Assembly (NCBI GenBank): GCA_020975725.1
Contig: QXJR01000017.1
Location: 125,001 to 189,000, forward strand
DNA: 64,000 bases
Source: Picocystis sp. L7
Lineage: Eukaryota; Chlorophyta; Picocystophyceae; Picocystales; Picocystaceae
Reading direction: 5' to 3'
In this document: positions 51,239-61,387 of the stretch, piece after piece
How positions within the stretch are numbered: position 1 is the first letter of the stretch
How the letters are laid out: every line of letters begins with the position of its first letter
Notes under the pieces: model-generated
The model's database searches: none
The model's input: only the letters and a program-made list of their open reading frames with translations
What the model was told of the DNA's origin: nothing
Program-made: the position numbers and the translations under genes

Positions 51239-54200
51239 GGCGTTGGTGAGTTGTGTAGCGGCGGACGGAGCGGCGCGTGGGCGAAGGAACACGAGCGGAA
51301 CTGAGGGGATGTCGAGGCACACCACCCTGTTGTTCCCCACTCCCCTCATCCCACACAAATCCTTTCCCCATCGGACCACGCCCCTGCCACGCGTCGGATC
51401 CATCCCCGGGAGGGAACCCCAGGAGGTTTCCTTTCGCATCCCAGAAGATCCCCCTTTCGGAACCCAGGTCGAATGGGAGACGTCCATCCGAACGTGCGTG
51501 TCGGAGATCTCCAACACCGTCGGATTCGGTTCGAGTCGGAAACAGATAGAAAGGTGATCGGGAAGGAAGACGAAGGTGACCCGAGAGATAGGCATCGGAA
51601 GGACAGACGAACCCGAAATGGGGGACCAAACCTCCGTTGACGCAGAGGCCTCGCACCCATTTCCTCTTGATGACCTCTGCGGGACACGTTCAGGGGCGTT
51701 CCGACCTCCAGTTCCCCCGCGATCCACGCCCTTCCCTCGACCAATCAGCGCTCTCCGTGCGGATTCGAGTCCAGCCAATCCCCACGAGATAACGGCCCCG
51801 AAGCCGTGCCCCAGTCCGTGTCCACCGGGGCCTTTCCTCCAGGGGAACGGACTGGGATCCCCGCGGGGGGAAGAAGGAGATCTCGTCCCAGTTGAATCGA
51901 CGAATCCAAGGGAAGGAACCCCGATGAGATCGAGGTCGAACCGGAAGATCACCCGGGACGTGACTTGGGATTCCGTCGGAAGAAGCTCGCAGAGGAAATT
52001 AGGACGTTGATGTGGGACGAAACCCAGCAGGGAATGGTCCTCTGCGGGGATTGTACTTTTGAAACGACATCGTGCGAGGATCTCTTTCCGCCAATCATCG
52101 GCAGGCAAGGTCCTCCGAACGCCTGCGTGAGCTGCTGAGGACCCACGGCTTCCCCTTCCCGATCTTCTGGAGAAGCACAAAATCCTCTGCGGTATGATCA
52201 TCCACAGTGCCCTGTGCTTTCTGGGGATCCGTCTCATCTTTCGATCGAACCCCGTCGCATCGACGATCGACGAGGCCACCTTCGACACCAAGGACGGCGC
52301 TTAACTTCTAGTCAGTTAAGCATTTCGCACATGTCATCCGCGTGTCGAAGCCAACAAGCTTCGACGCAGGTGAAATCGGAACGAATGCTTCCTATCAACG
52401 ATCGGATGGAGAGCGTCCTCCATGGCCGGAACAAAGGTCTGTCGCCCAAAAGCGAACGCATGGAAAGCGGATGGAGATTATTCTCTAGAAAGATTACTCC
52501 ATTTACTTGGAAATAAGGATCCTCACCCGTGCAAGAACGATTCCCAGCCTAAAACTCTTGTAGGGGGCTCTCCTCCTTGAATAGGCATGCTTGTCTTGTT
52601 TGATACTAGGAGACGTACTCTCAAGAACACCTCTACCGTTGCACAGTTTTTACACCATTCTAAAAGCCTATGCGAATGTTGCGCGACCTTCTTTTTTTGT
52701 ATGAAAACCCCAGCAAGCCCCTCTGCAAGCAAGTATGGCTACAACAAGCTACTCGTAGCACGCATGGGGTGGTCTATCAAAGGGCAAAGACAAGTTATCA
52801 TGATGCATCCTTTAACTTGTCCCTTGACTCCCGTTGATGGAAACCGATCATCCTTAATCCCACACGTTTGGGAAACCGCTTGCAATTATCTCCCCAAGAG
52901 ACAACCCCGCACATCTCCACCATGGGGAAGAAAACATGCCCTGTGAAAGTTTTGGCAATTGAACCAAAGGATTACTTGCTTGAATGGCTACCAACTTCTT
53001 GCACACCATTTCCATTGTTGGATCAATTTTCCATAGTACGTCCCCTACCAAGCAACGTGGGGATAGCGTGGTTGCGTGTTTTGTGATTGCAGTACTTGTC
53101 CTCAAGTTCCTTGTAGCGACACAGACATCGCAATATTACATACGATCAGCAATGCGGTTCAAGGCAAGCAAAATACACCGTGCTACTAAGGTTGTGACGA
53201 AATCGGCTGCTAAATATTGCTAGCTACTTAAATGCGCAAAAGAATATCGCAAATGCTCATTCACTCCGTTTTGCCATCACATTGGTTGAGGTAAAACGAC
53301 ATTGAAAAAAGGACATAGCTACGCACAACAGCAAAGTTCGCAACGTTTTTTTGGGTAAAATGATCCGCAATGTTTTGCTTCAACTAAGGTTCCAAAATGT
53401 CAAGATCAAAGTCCGGCGCAAAGGAGACCTTCTTGCACTCGAGACTACTAAGAAAACCAAGACACTCTTCTGTCATCGTCGTGAGTGGACTCTTCCATGC
53501 GTTGGGTAAAATGTCCTACGAATCCTACCACGTACAGGGATTTTTGAGATCGAGACTCACGGACATATCTTCTTGGATGAGTTGCTTTTGAGTGAACACT
53601 GATTCAAAGCTTCGTGGCCTCAAGACAAAATGATCAAATGCACGACCTTCATCTAAAACTATTTTGCACACCTTGTGAATGGCAAGATGTCCAATCGAGT
53701 GTCCTTTGAAAGTTTTGCGCAAATGAACCAAGATCATTGTTCTTAAATTCTTCATCGAGACTTGGTATGTGGTAGAGGTTTGCAACTCATGAGAATAACG
53801 TAAGCCGACAGCATGTACGTTTGCGTTTCGTGTAAGAGACGCAAGAATGAGTCGTAATACTTTACAACTGCCAACGGGCCTGTCAAATTACGAACAAACG
53901 ATGTCGCTGTTCGAATTGGCCCAAGGAAGACACATATATTGTACAAACCTCGATAAGATGACGGATGCGTGTGCGTGTCCAAGGTACTTTCGACAATGGA
54001 CTGCTTTGTAGAGATTAAAATCATATTTGCGAGCACTTAGAAGACGAAATGGGAGATCGTCAAAGAAAGCAAAGTAGCTCTACCAAGTTTGTCACGTACC
54101 CCTACTGCAAGAATTAACCTTCTTTCGATTGCACAAATTCAGCAAGCAATGACTGGCACATCTTTGTAAACAAGGTCGGTGACCTCAAGAATTAGCTTGG

Positions 54201-54869
54201 CTTGCCATGGTATCCGTTTCGAAGTAAGTTACGAGTGTTTGCAAACACCTGTACACCGTTGGTCGCACCGGATAGGGATTTGGAGCGAATGTCTTCCAAC
54301 TGTCCCTCCAATTTCGATTCCAGAGGCAAAGGGGAACCGTGGATGCTGAGAAGCAAGGCATTCAAAGGGTGATCTTGCTGCTTCTATGCACATTTCATGG
54401 GCAAGTGTTGAATAGCCATTGTACGTGACAAGCCACTAACACGCCGAGATGAAAGGAAACCAGATGGAAATAAGATAGCCCAATGCTTGCACCAATGCAG
54501 CTCATCAAGAAAAATCAAATACAAGATTGTAAGCGCAGAGCGTGACAATTCGATCACCACCTGTGACCGCCCGACTTGAGAGTCTGTCATTTTTGCAAAC
54601 TTTCCTGGAGCGAAGATCATGGTAACAGGACATCAAGTCTGTAAAAGAAGGGCCATGGGTGAGAAAAGGACGTCGCTTCTTCCTTCCATACACGTGCAGT
54701 CATCACAAGGGAACTGGCATATTTTCCTCTAGCTAACGATATGCGCATATTAGCTCTTGCGCGCACTGGCAAAAACAACGAGCCAAGCATCCAATCCATA
54801 ATTTGCATTTTCTACCAGTAATTTTCATAGTAAGTGCCATGGGATCGTACGGCGAGTCCGTGCTCCGAT
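51239..54869. other. LHCB promoter and large AT-rich gene-free island
   Basis: 51239-52300 is GC-rich and holds five copies of the CCTCTGCGG/CGCAGAGG word (near 51655, 51683, 51990, 52028 and 52188). From about 52300 to 54830 the sequence becomes AT-rich, with only short frames of unknown nature (53525-54036 on the minus strand). No gene, tRNA or clear terminal repeat was recognised. Confidence 0.55.
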
Positions 54870-55508
54870 TCATGACGGCACAGCAACGGCCTCTTTATTG
54901 CCCACTTTTTGCTTTGGCGGTTTCTGCTGGGTCTGGCTTTCCGCCTGTGGTTGTTGCTTCTGAACTACCCTCGGTGCCGATGGAAGAGTAGACAAGTCCT
55001 CATCAAGCATGGCATTTTCCATTTGCTGCAGTTCTTCATCCACCTCCTGGAGCTGCGTTGGATCCAGCTGATCACTCAATGCCTTGTTGATTTCTTCCCA
55101 ATGCGCTGCTGATTCGGAAGTGTCTTTGATAATTTCATCAACATCATCGATTGGCACTTCTTTCTGAAGGATTTGCAGGGCATCGTTTCCTCGCTTCAGG
55201 TTCAGGTACACGTCGTTCTGCACTTGGCTCTGCTCGATGTTCACGATGGATTCCTCTACGTTGAGCACCCAGGCGCACACTTTCTCGAGTTGTTGCTGAT
55301 GCAGCTTCCTCTTCTTCAGCGCCAGGAGCGCCTGTTGGTTTTTCTTGCCTTGCACAAGTTCCTTGGCGCGTCTTTCTTCCCGTTCGATGGCACCTTCCAC
55401 TCGCTTCTGGTATTCTCCTAGCTTCCTCTTCTGCGTCTTCAGGGCCAACACCGCTCGATCGACGTCCGTGATCGTCCGCTTGTCGGTGCGACTTTGTCCG
55501 CTTCCCAT
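54870..55508 (-). CDS. VPS20: ESCRT-III subunit VPS20/CHMP6
   Basis: 212 residues, single exon. It starts MGSGQS, a myristoylation signal (Gly2) as in VPS20. Then come the basic helix 1 region ITDVDRAVLALKTQKRKLGE YQKRVEGAI, helix 2 with KNQQALLALKKRKLHQQQLE, VCAWVLNVEESIVNIEQSQV and the acidic C-terminal half with the family block LDPTQLQEVDEELQQMEN. VPS20 nucleates ESCRT-III filaments on endosomes. The tail (PQAESQTQQKPPKQK) carries no clear MIT-interacting end. The ATG at 55508 is the only sensible start. Confidence 0.9.
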   Translation of the reverse strand: MGSGQSRTDKRTITDVDRAVLALKTQKRKLGEYQKRVEGAIEREERRAKELVQGKKNQQALLALKKRKLHQQQLEKVCAWVLNVEESIVNIEQSQVQNDVYLNLKRGNDALQILQKEVPIDDVDEIIKDTSESAAHWEEINKALSDQLDPTQLQEVDEELQQMENAMLDEDLSTLPSAPRVVQKQQPQAESQTQQKPPKQKVGNKEAVAVPS

Positions 55509-55724
55509 GACCACGCGTCGCCTTCGCAATGCAGAGTAGCGTGTGCGGACGACAGGCGCCGGTCGAGTCCAATCAACGACGATTGCACCACGTGGTGGAC
55601 GGTGGTTGGACACACTTCCGTGTGTCTGAGAGTTGCAGGAGAACAAAAAGATGAGATGAAGACTGGAATGAAACCGAAGAAAAATGGACAGGAAACAGGA
55701 TGGAGTGGCTGGGTGCACGAGTGG

Positions 55725-57032
55725 TCAACCGTCCAGCCAACTTGCAAATTGATGTGGATGGAGGAGATGGTCGCCCACGTGCTCACATACCTCGAGTGAA
55801 ACACTACGCACGTCCAAGCCACCGATGGAAATCAGGAGTCCCACCTGTCGACGCAACAGGGACGCTTGTTCTGCCTGGGGGCCATCCAGGAGGTTGCAAT
55901 GCATGTCCTCCCCACTTGTTGGAGGCTGAAGCAGCAAATGCTCCGCTTCAAGCCCGTGATCGACAACGCTGAGAATGATCGTCAGGCATGGGTCCGCGTA
56001 CACGGTGCTGCTGGCCTTCAAACTGTCCATGATGCAATCAAGGAGGGGGTGAACCAGGGGGCAGCGCGTGTCCTCCGGCCAACACACCGATGCTTTGACG
56101 ATCAACTGCAATATGCTCTGAACCAATTCCACATCTTTGGGCATGGGCAAGAGCCGGGCGAGTCCCGATACGATCAACAGCTTCAGGGAAGTCGCGACAC
56201 CACTGGAGTCGATCGTGCTGGCCCAATGCCTCAAGAGTTGCATCGCAGTGTTGCCGATCTCGGAATATTTGTGTAGGACCAATCCATCAAGAAGGTATGC
56301 AACGGCTGGCTGCTGGTATATGCTCCCCATTCTATCCGAAGCCCATTCACACAACGGCATTGCTGTGGCTTGAAAAAAATCGAACGAGAGAAGGACGAGC
56401 TCTCCCACAAGCTTGCAAGTACCCCAATCATTTAACCTGTACAGCTCGGCGATCATGCTTTCTGCCATAGCTTGAGTTCCGCTTCCATGCATCTTGACAA
56501 GGGTGTCGAAGAACGCTCCCTTCAAGAAGACAGGAATTTGTCTGCACAGCTCTGCAATGAAGAAGTTCGGACGGCCTGCATCCAATCCAGCTGATGCCAA
56601 TGCATCCTTGTATTCGAGCACGATTTCGAGCATGCTTGGCACGCAATCGTAGGCTTGTATGTTGCACAGAAATTGCACGATCACTCGAACTTGGCTCTCT
56701 TCTGCATGATCGGAAAGGGCGTGATGGACGAGCTGTGTGGACAGCTTCTGTTGAAGGAGCGGCTCCTTCAGTTTCTCCACGACGCTCGGAGACAGGCAGA
56801 GCGACTCCAGCACTTCTTCCAGTTGAGAGCCACGTAGCGTTCGAAATCCATGACACAAGTTCTCTTCCTTTGTGACCACGTTCTCGAAAGCTTCACGTTC
56901 CTTTCCATTCAAGAACGCCGTTTTCGCGGACGCCTTTCTCAATCCCGCCACCGCCAGGAGCCAGAACGCCGCTTTTCCTGCGGTTTCACCTGCATTGGAC
57001 CTCTTCACTCTCTCTTCTGTGCTCGGGTCCAT
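55725..57032 (-). CDS. Unrecognised alpha-helical repeat protein
   Basis: 435 residues, single exon, ATG 57032. It is nearly all amphipathic helices about 35-45 residues apart (for example LLQQKLSTQLVHHALSDHAE and MIAELYRLNDWGTCKLVGEL), which fits a HEAT/ARM-like solenoid. No signature of a named family was recognised. It begins with a short hydrophobic patch (AAFWLLAVAGLRKASAK). Its stop is 217 bp upstream of the VPS20 ATG in the same orientation. Confidence 0.65.
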   Translation of the reverse strand: MDPSTEERVKRSNAGETAGKAAFWLLAVAGLRKASAKTAFLNGKEREAFENVVTKEENLCHGFRTLRGSQLEEVLESLCLSPSVVEKLKEPLLQQKLSTQLVHHALSDHAEESQVRVIVQFLCNIQAYDCVPSMLEIVLEYKDALASAGLDAGRPNFFIAELCRQIPVFLKGAFFDTLVKMHGSGTQAMAESMIAELYRLNDWGTCKLVGELVLLSFDFFQATAMPLCEWASDRMGSIYQQPAVAYLLDGLVLHKYSEIGNTAMQLLRHWASTIDSSGVATSLKLLIVSGLARLLPMPKDVELVQSILQLIVKASVCWPEDTRCPLVHPLLDCIMDSLKASSTVYADPCLTIILSVVDHGLEAEHLLLQPPTSGEDMHCNLLDGPQAEQASLLRRQVGLLISIGGLDVRSVSLEVCEHVGDHLLHPHQFASWLDG

Positions 57033-57440
57033 GTTCGTCTAACGCCAAGCTTCGCTTTGTCCGTGCGAAGGCGCGTCGGTTCGTATTTTCGAAAAATGGT
57101 TCCGAACCGTCGTCCGGTTCGTTCCTGGTTCGAAACGTTGGAGAAGACCAAGACGACAGGCGAAAAGGGAGGAACACCCAGCAGCAGCACGGACCCATGA
57201 TATGCAAAGGAAGGTTCATCGAGTGGTTGGGGACGTGGCCAGGGTCACTTGGACCCAAGGTGGGCAATGGAAACAGCAGGTGCACGGTCTGGAAACATCC
57301 GTACGCCATCCAGGCAACGGACGACGCCCACGCGGTCAAGCCCAGCGATGAACGGCGTCCTGTGAGGTCGCAAGGATATCAGGCATCGAAGAGGAGAAGA
57401 ATCAAAAGCAATTTATTGTTACGAAGGAGACACCCGGAGT
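57033..57440. other. Spacer between two minus-strand genes
   Basis: 408 bp. AATAAA in the minus direction near 57410 probably serves the 57.4-59.0 kb gene. No gene seen. Confidence 0.5.
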
Positions 57441-59042
57441 TCAGGCACTGCCTGGATCAGACCCTTCTCCAGCGTCCAGGCGATCCACCACAGACCGAGG
57501 GAAAGAAGAACCCTCTGGTAGAAGTTCCATTGGCTTTACTTCCACCGGTGTCTTATCAATGAAAAATGTCGGCTCCTCCTCTTCCTCGGTATCACTTGAT
57601 TCTCCATCCCCTTCCTTCACGGCATCGTTGTCGTGCTCGGCACCGCTAGGGTGGTACTTCACTGCGCTAGAGAGACCTTCGAGTTGTTCGCTAAAACGCT
57701 TCAGTTCTTCGTCAGCGACCCTGTAAACAAGGAAAGCGCTTATGTCCTCCTGAAGAAGACCAGGCCTTCCAACAGACTTCTTCAACTTGCCCAGGAAACC
57801 GAACGGTGGTGCTACCGCTGCCGCTGTTGAAAGGATCTCTGCTGACCTCAAGCCCTGGCCAGCAGCTTTCAGGTGCTTGGATGCTTTTCTTGCGATCCGG
57901 AGACCTTGCAAGTACTTAAGATGGTTTCCTGTGGTGTCGGCCTGTCTCTCTTGAGGTCCATCCGACGAGGTGGGAATTTTGCTCAAGGCCTCATAAAGGA
58001 TCGACCACACTTTTTCCTCTCGAGTCGCCCCACATACAATAGGGAGCCTTTCTTCAAGCAAGACGCTCGTGATTTCATTGGTGCATTCGGCAATCAAGCA
58101 TGCAAGTTCTGAAGAGATGGACGCTGGAGCAGCGTTCTCACGCTGGACCTTCAATTCACAGAGGCTGACTGTTAGCTGGGCCAAAATAATGGAGGAGTGG
58201 GAAGACATCTTGGTCACAGAGGATTGGCCAGGCATCGGTACATTGGCCAAAACTGGCCAGTACTCTGTGGCGCTTTTCTCCGCTTCCCCATCCGTGCTGA
58301 TGCTCAATGAGGTCGAGAGCCCGATCAGTAGCCGCTCCAGGCGTCCGAGCTTCTGTTCCCTGAGCGGGGACCTTCTCTCCCCACATAATTTGCTCATATA
58401 GCTTCTGCATTCTGCAACCAGTCTATCCAATGCGTGCACACCCCTATCAGCATGTGCATTGACAAAGGTGGTGGCAAGTCTTGAAATTTGTTCGAGCTCG
58501 GTGATGCCGACCGGTCTTTGGCTCTCCACATACTTGTCGATGAGTTGTTCATCGGGCGGCATTCTCGCAAAGACGACACCTTCTCGTGCGTCGATGGGTT
58601 TCAAGTCCAGGGGTGCAAGTGCTTGGCACGCTTTGAGGTAGCCTTTTTCGAGGAAGAGAGGCATGGGTGGTTTCTCTTGTGTCGGTTGGTCGTCTCGTTC
58701 CCAGCCGACGCCGAGGGCTTGGCAGAGTTCCTTCACGCACCTTTCGGTGTCTTTTTCGAGCCTTCGTTTTTCGTTGCCCTCTGGTAGTCCTTCCAAGGCG
58801 AATCCGAACGTTTCTTCGATCCCATGCCTTGTCCAACCACCTGGCGGCGCCTGTTGTTCCAACTCCTTTCGGAAAGCGTGGAGGAAGGTGTCCTGTCCTT
58901 CTCGTCTTTCCACACCACGTCCTTTCCTTCCCCCCGTGTTCCTGGCCATCTCCTCCTTCTCTCCATGTCTCCCCTCGTCTACGAATGTGGCTTCGGATGC
59001 GGATCCTGCGACGGTGCTTCGTGTCCTCTTCCGTGGCGGCAT
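57441..59042 (-). CDS. Unrecognised helical protein with basic N-terminus
   Basis: 533 residues, single exon, ATG 59042. It begins MPPRKRTRSTVAG, a likely nuclear localisation signal. The middle is helical and globular in look (EKGYLKACQALAPLDLKPID, RPVGITELEQISRLATTFVN AHADRGVHALDRLVAECRSY). The C-terminus is acidic (EGDGESSDTEEEEEPTFFID). No family recognised. A nuclear role is inferred only from the basic start and acidic tail. Confidence 0.65.
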   Translation of the reverse strand: MPPRKRTRSTVAGSASEATFVDEGRHGEKEEMARNTGGRKGRGVERREGQDTFLHAFRKELEQQAPPGGWTRHGIEETFGFALEGLPEGNEKRRLEKDTERCVKELCQALGVGWERDDQPTQEKPPMPLFLEKGYLKACQALAPLDLKPIDAREGVVFARMPPDEQLIDKYVESQRPVGITELEQISRLATTFVNAHADRGVHALDRLVAECRSYMSKLCGERRSPLREQKLGRLERLLIGLSTSLSISTDGEAEKSATEYWPVLANVPMPGQSSVTKMSSHSSIILAQLTVSLCELKVQRENAAPASISSELACLIAECTNEITSVLLEERLPIVCGATREEKVWSILYEALSKIPTSSDGPQERQADTTGNHLKYLQGLRIARKASKHLKAAGQGLRSAEILSTAAAVAPPFGFLGKLKKSVGRPGLLQEDISAFLVYRVADEELKRFSEQLEGLSSAVKYHPSGAEHDNDAVKEGDGESSDTEEEEEPTFFIDKTPVEVKPMELLPEGSSFPRSVVDRLDAGEGSDPGSA

Positions 59043-61387
59043 GGCGCACCGCCAAGTTGGTCACCGTCTCCCTTCCCACTGCACCCACCACCCACACCCG
59101 AGGGAGTTTCTTCTCGGATAGGAAGGAGGAAGGGGGAAGAAGGGGGGAAGGCCATCCTTGGGGTGGTGGAAGCCAGAAACCAGCATCCGCTCCCATCTCG
59201 TGGGACGTGAAAACGACAAATGGAAGGCTGGGCTTGAGGTTCGGGACCAATAGCATCCCCAATCTACGAGGGGAACTTCCTTTCACGGAGGCAAGGCCGT
59301 CGGACTTGAGAGGATGGAACGAAAGAGGCGGCACCGACGAGCGGCTTGGGGAAGGCTCCGTGCCAAACGGCAATCTTCCACAATCGCAACACACGTGGAA
59401 ACGAAAGGATGAGTTTTGATCGGACGGGAATCTTGACGATTGTCGAGAATCGGGCATGTTGGATGCCGTTCCACGAATCAAAGCTACGGCCGAGAGCATG
59501 GTCTCCTAGTCCACGTAGATCGCCCGTCACGCAACTTTTGCATCAGGCCTATTGCCATGCGATTGCTGTGCGCCAAGAGAGGCTGCTTCGATCGAGGGGT
59601 GTATTTGCCATTCAATTTCCGTGACAAGTTTTAAGATGCTAGTGGATCACTCCCCATGTCACTCGTTCAACCGATGAACCATCGGACTTACCGAGGCGGA
59701 AACATCGCACGGATTTGAACCTAATGCAAGTGTCGCTATCAAGTGCCAACAAGGCATGATAGCCCAATTTATCGTAACGACCTCGTTTCAATTCGATATT
59801 CCCGGTCCCCACGTTGCTTCGATGAGAAAAATCCCCAAAAGGCGGACGATGCGTGCGAAGGTTCGAATCGTCATATCTCTTCATGCCGGTGTTTGAAATG
59901 AAGCACGTTTGCGATGGGACCCTTGTTGAACGAACATCCTCGGACCAATATTGAGGCGCATCAACAAGCATTCATTGGGCGCTCACGGAATTTTCTATGG
60001 AAGAAAAAGGCGAGCTACTTTGACATGCTAGTACCATGCTCGTCTATGCATTTCCATGCACGTTTTCCACCTTAGGTGACTTGATGACCGCTCCACTTTG
60101 TACTTGTTTTCTTGTGACACAGTGAGCTAAAAAATGTTGCCATATTTGTGGATTTTGAGGGCGTAAAGTAAAACTGGAACAACATCAAGGCACAACATGA
60201 TCGACTATCATGCTTGAAAACGACATGAATTGATAAATAACGTTCGTCTTATCAATACGAACTTTCCCCCATCACCAATTCGTTCCCACGATTCTAGACA
60301 ATCAACGACCTCGAGTGATTAGTCGAAAAGCTTTGCTCGCACCCTTGACCATGCGAATAAAGGCAAGATTCAACTTTTTGCAACAATGTAGTGGCAAATC
60401 TGCGGATGGGTGCGCCATGGTCCGTTCCATTTGGGGATACATCGCTCGGTACGGGCAACGTTTACCACTTTCAAATGTGTAAAAGGAGTTCAAGTTAATA
60501 ATGGTTGCCCAATTCAAGACGATTGGGAAATCATTTTTGAAGCCATTTCGTAAGTTGCTTCGAGGGAACTTGCAACAGAGTGTGTGAAGTATTGGATCAT
60601 GAACGCATGGAGTCTTTACAATGGTAGCCGTCACTCGGTGTGCCACATTCTCACCGAAGTCAAGATGTGGATTAGATGTCCCTTGTCGCGCTCACATTCC
60701 GAAGCAACCCGAAACCATGCATGCCAAGCGTAGGAGGAAAAGCCTCATTGAGCACACTATCTACAAGTAAGTATCTACGGTGGATAAATGTATTCATAGC
60801 CGCAGGTATTGAATGGCTCTTTCTCCTAGCTCTTCAAACACACCGCGTCTTGATCGTTTTTGCGTTCCTTGGAAAACTCGGGTGGCTTCCTTCCTTGCTC
60901 TCAGGGAAGTGTCCGAATCCAGTTCTCGCGCTTTTACTCTTGAAAGGCGTACCACACGTTCAAGAATGGTGTGAAAGGAACTCTTCCGTTTTTCATCCAC
61001 TTGGTGGAGGTGCAAGAGTTTCTCTTAGTTGTCCCGATGCACCCGATTCTAAGAACCTCATGCAAAGTACCGCTCTAATCCTCATGGTCGGCGCTGTTGA
61101 TGATCGACGCAACATCGCACGTGCGGCGTACCCATGTTTGGCGCACAGGTTGCTCCTTGGGGCGAATCTGTGACGACGAGCTTCCTCTCCCAGGTTTCCC
61201 TGTCCATCACCACCATTGGACTGGCAGGGTGGCCTGTGCTGTGCTTAATTCTCTCGTGAAACCCATCCTTGTGTGGGTTGTGGGCGTCTTCGAGTGTGGA
61301 ACGAATGGACCGTTGCTGCTAGCTTCTGGATCCGCTGCATCTGCCTCGACATCGCCGTTTCCGCTGGACACCTGCTTCTGAGACGGC
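59043..61387. other. AT-rich gene-free island before TYW1
   Basis: About 2.3 kb. The first 400 bp is GC-rich promoter. From about 59430 to 61150 the sequence is AT-rich, with frames of 100-165 codons (59639-59971 minus, 60302-60646 minus, 60676-61173 plus) that match no family I know. 61150-61387 is probably TYW1 promoter. Confidence 0.55.
59102..59115 (+). promoter_or_regulatory. Palindromic element GGGAGTTTCTTCTC upstream of the 57.4-59.0 kb gene
   Basis: Exact 14-mer flanked by CGA and GGATAG, 60 bp upstream of the ATG at 59042. Fifth copy in the window. Confidence 0.5.

Noticed and set aside
53752-54036. Faint resemblance of a minus-strand frame to a Ty3-type retroelement polymerase region
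   Set aside because: Only a few residues in a loose order agree, no terminal repeats or other parts were seen, and a frame of this length is too short to judge. Treated as an unexplained AT-rich island.
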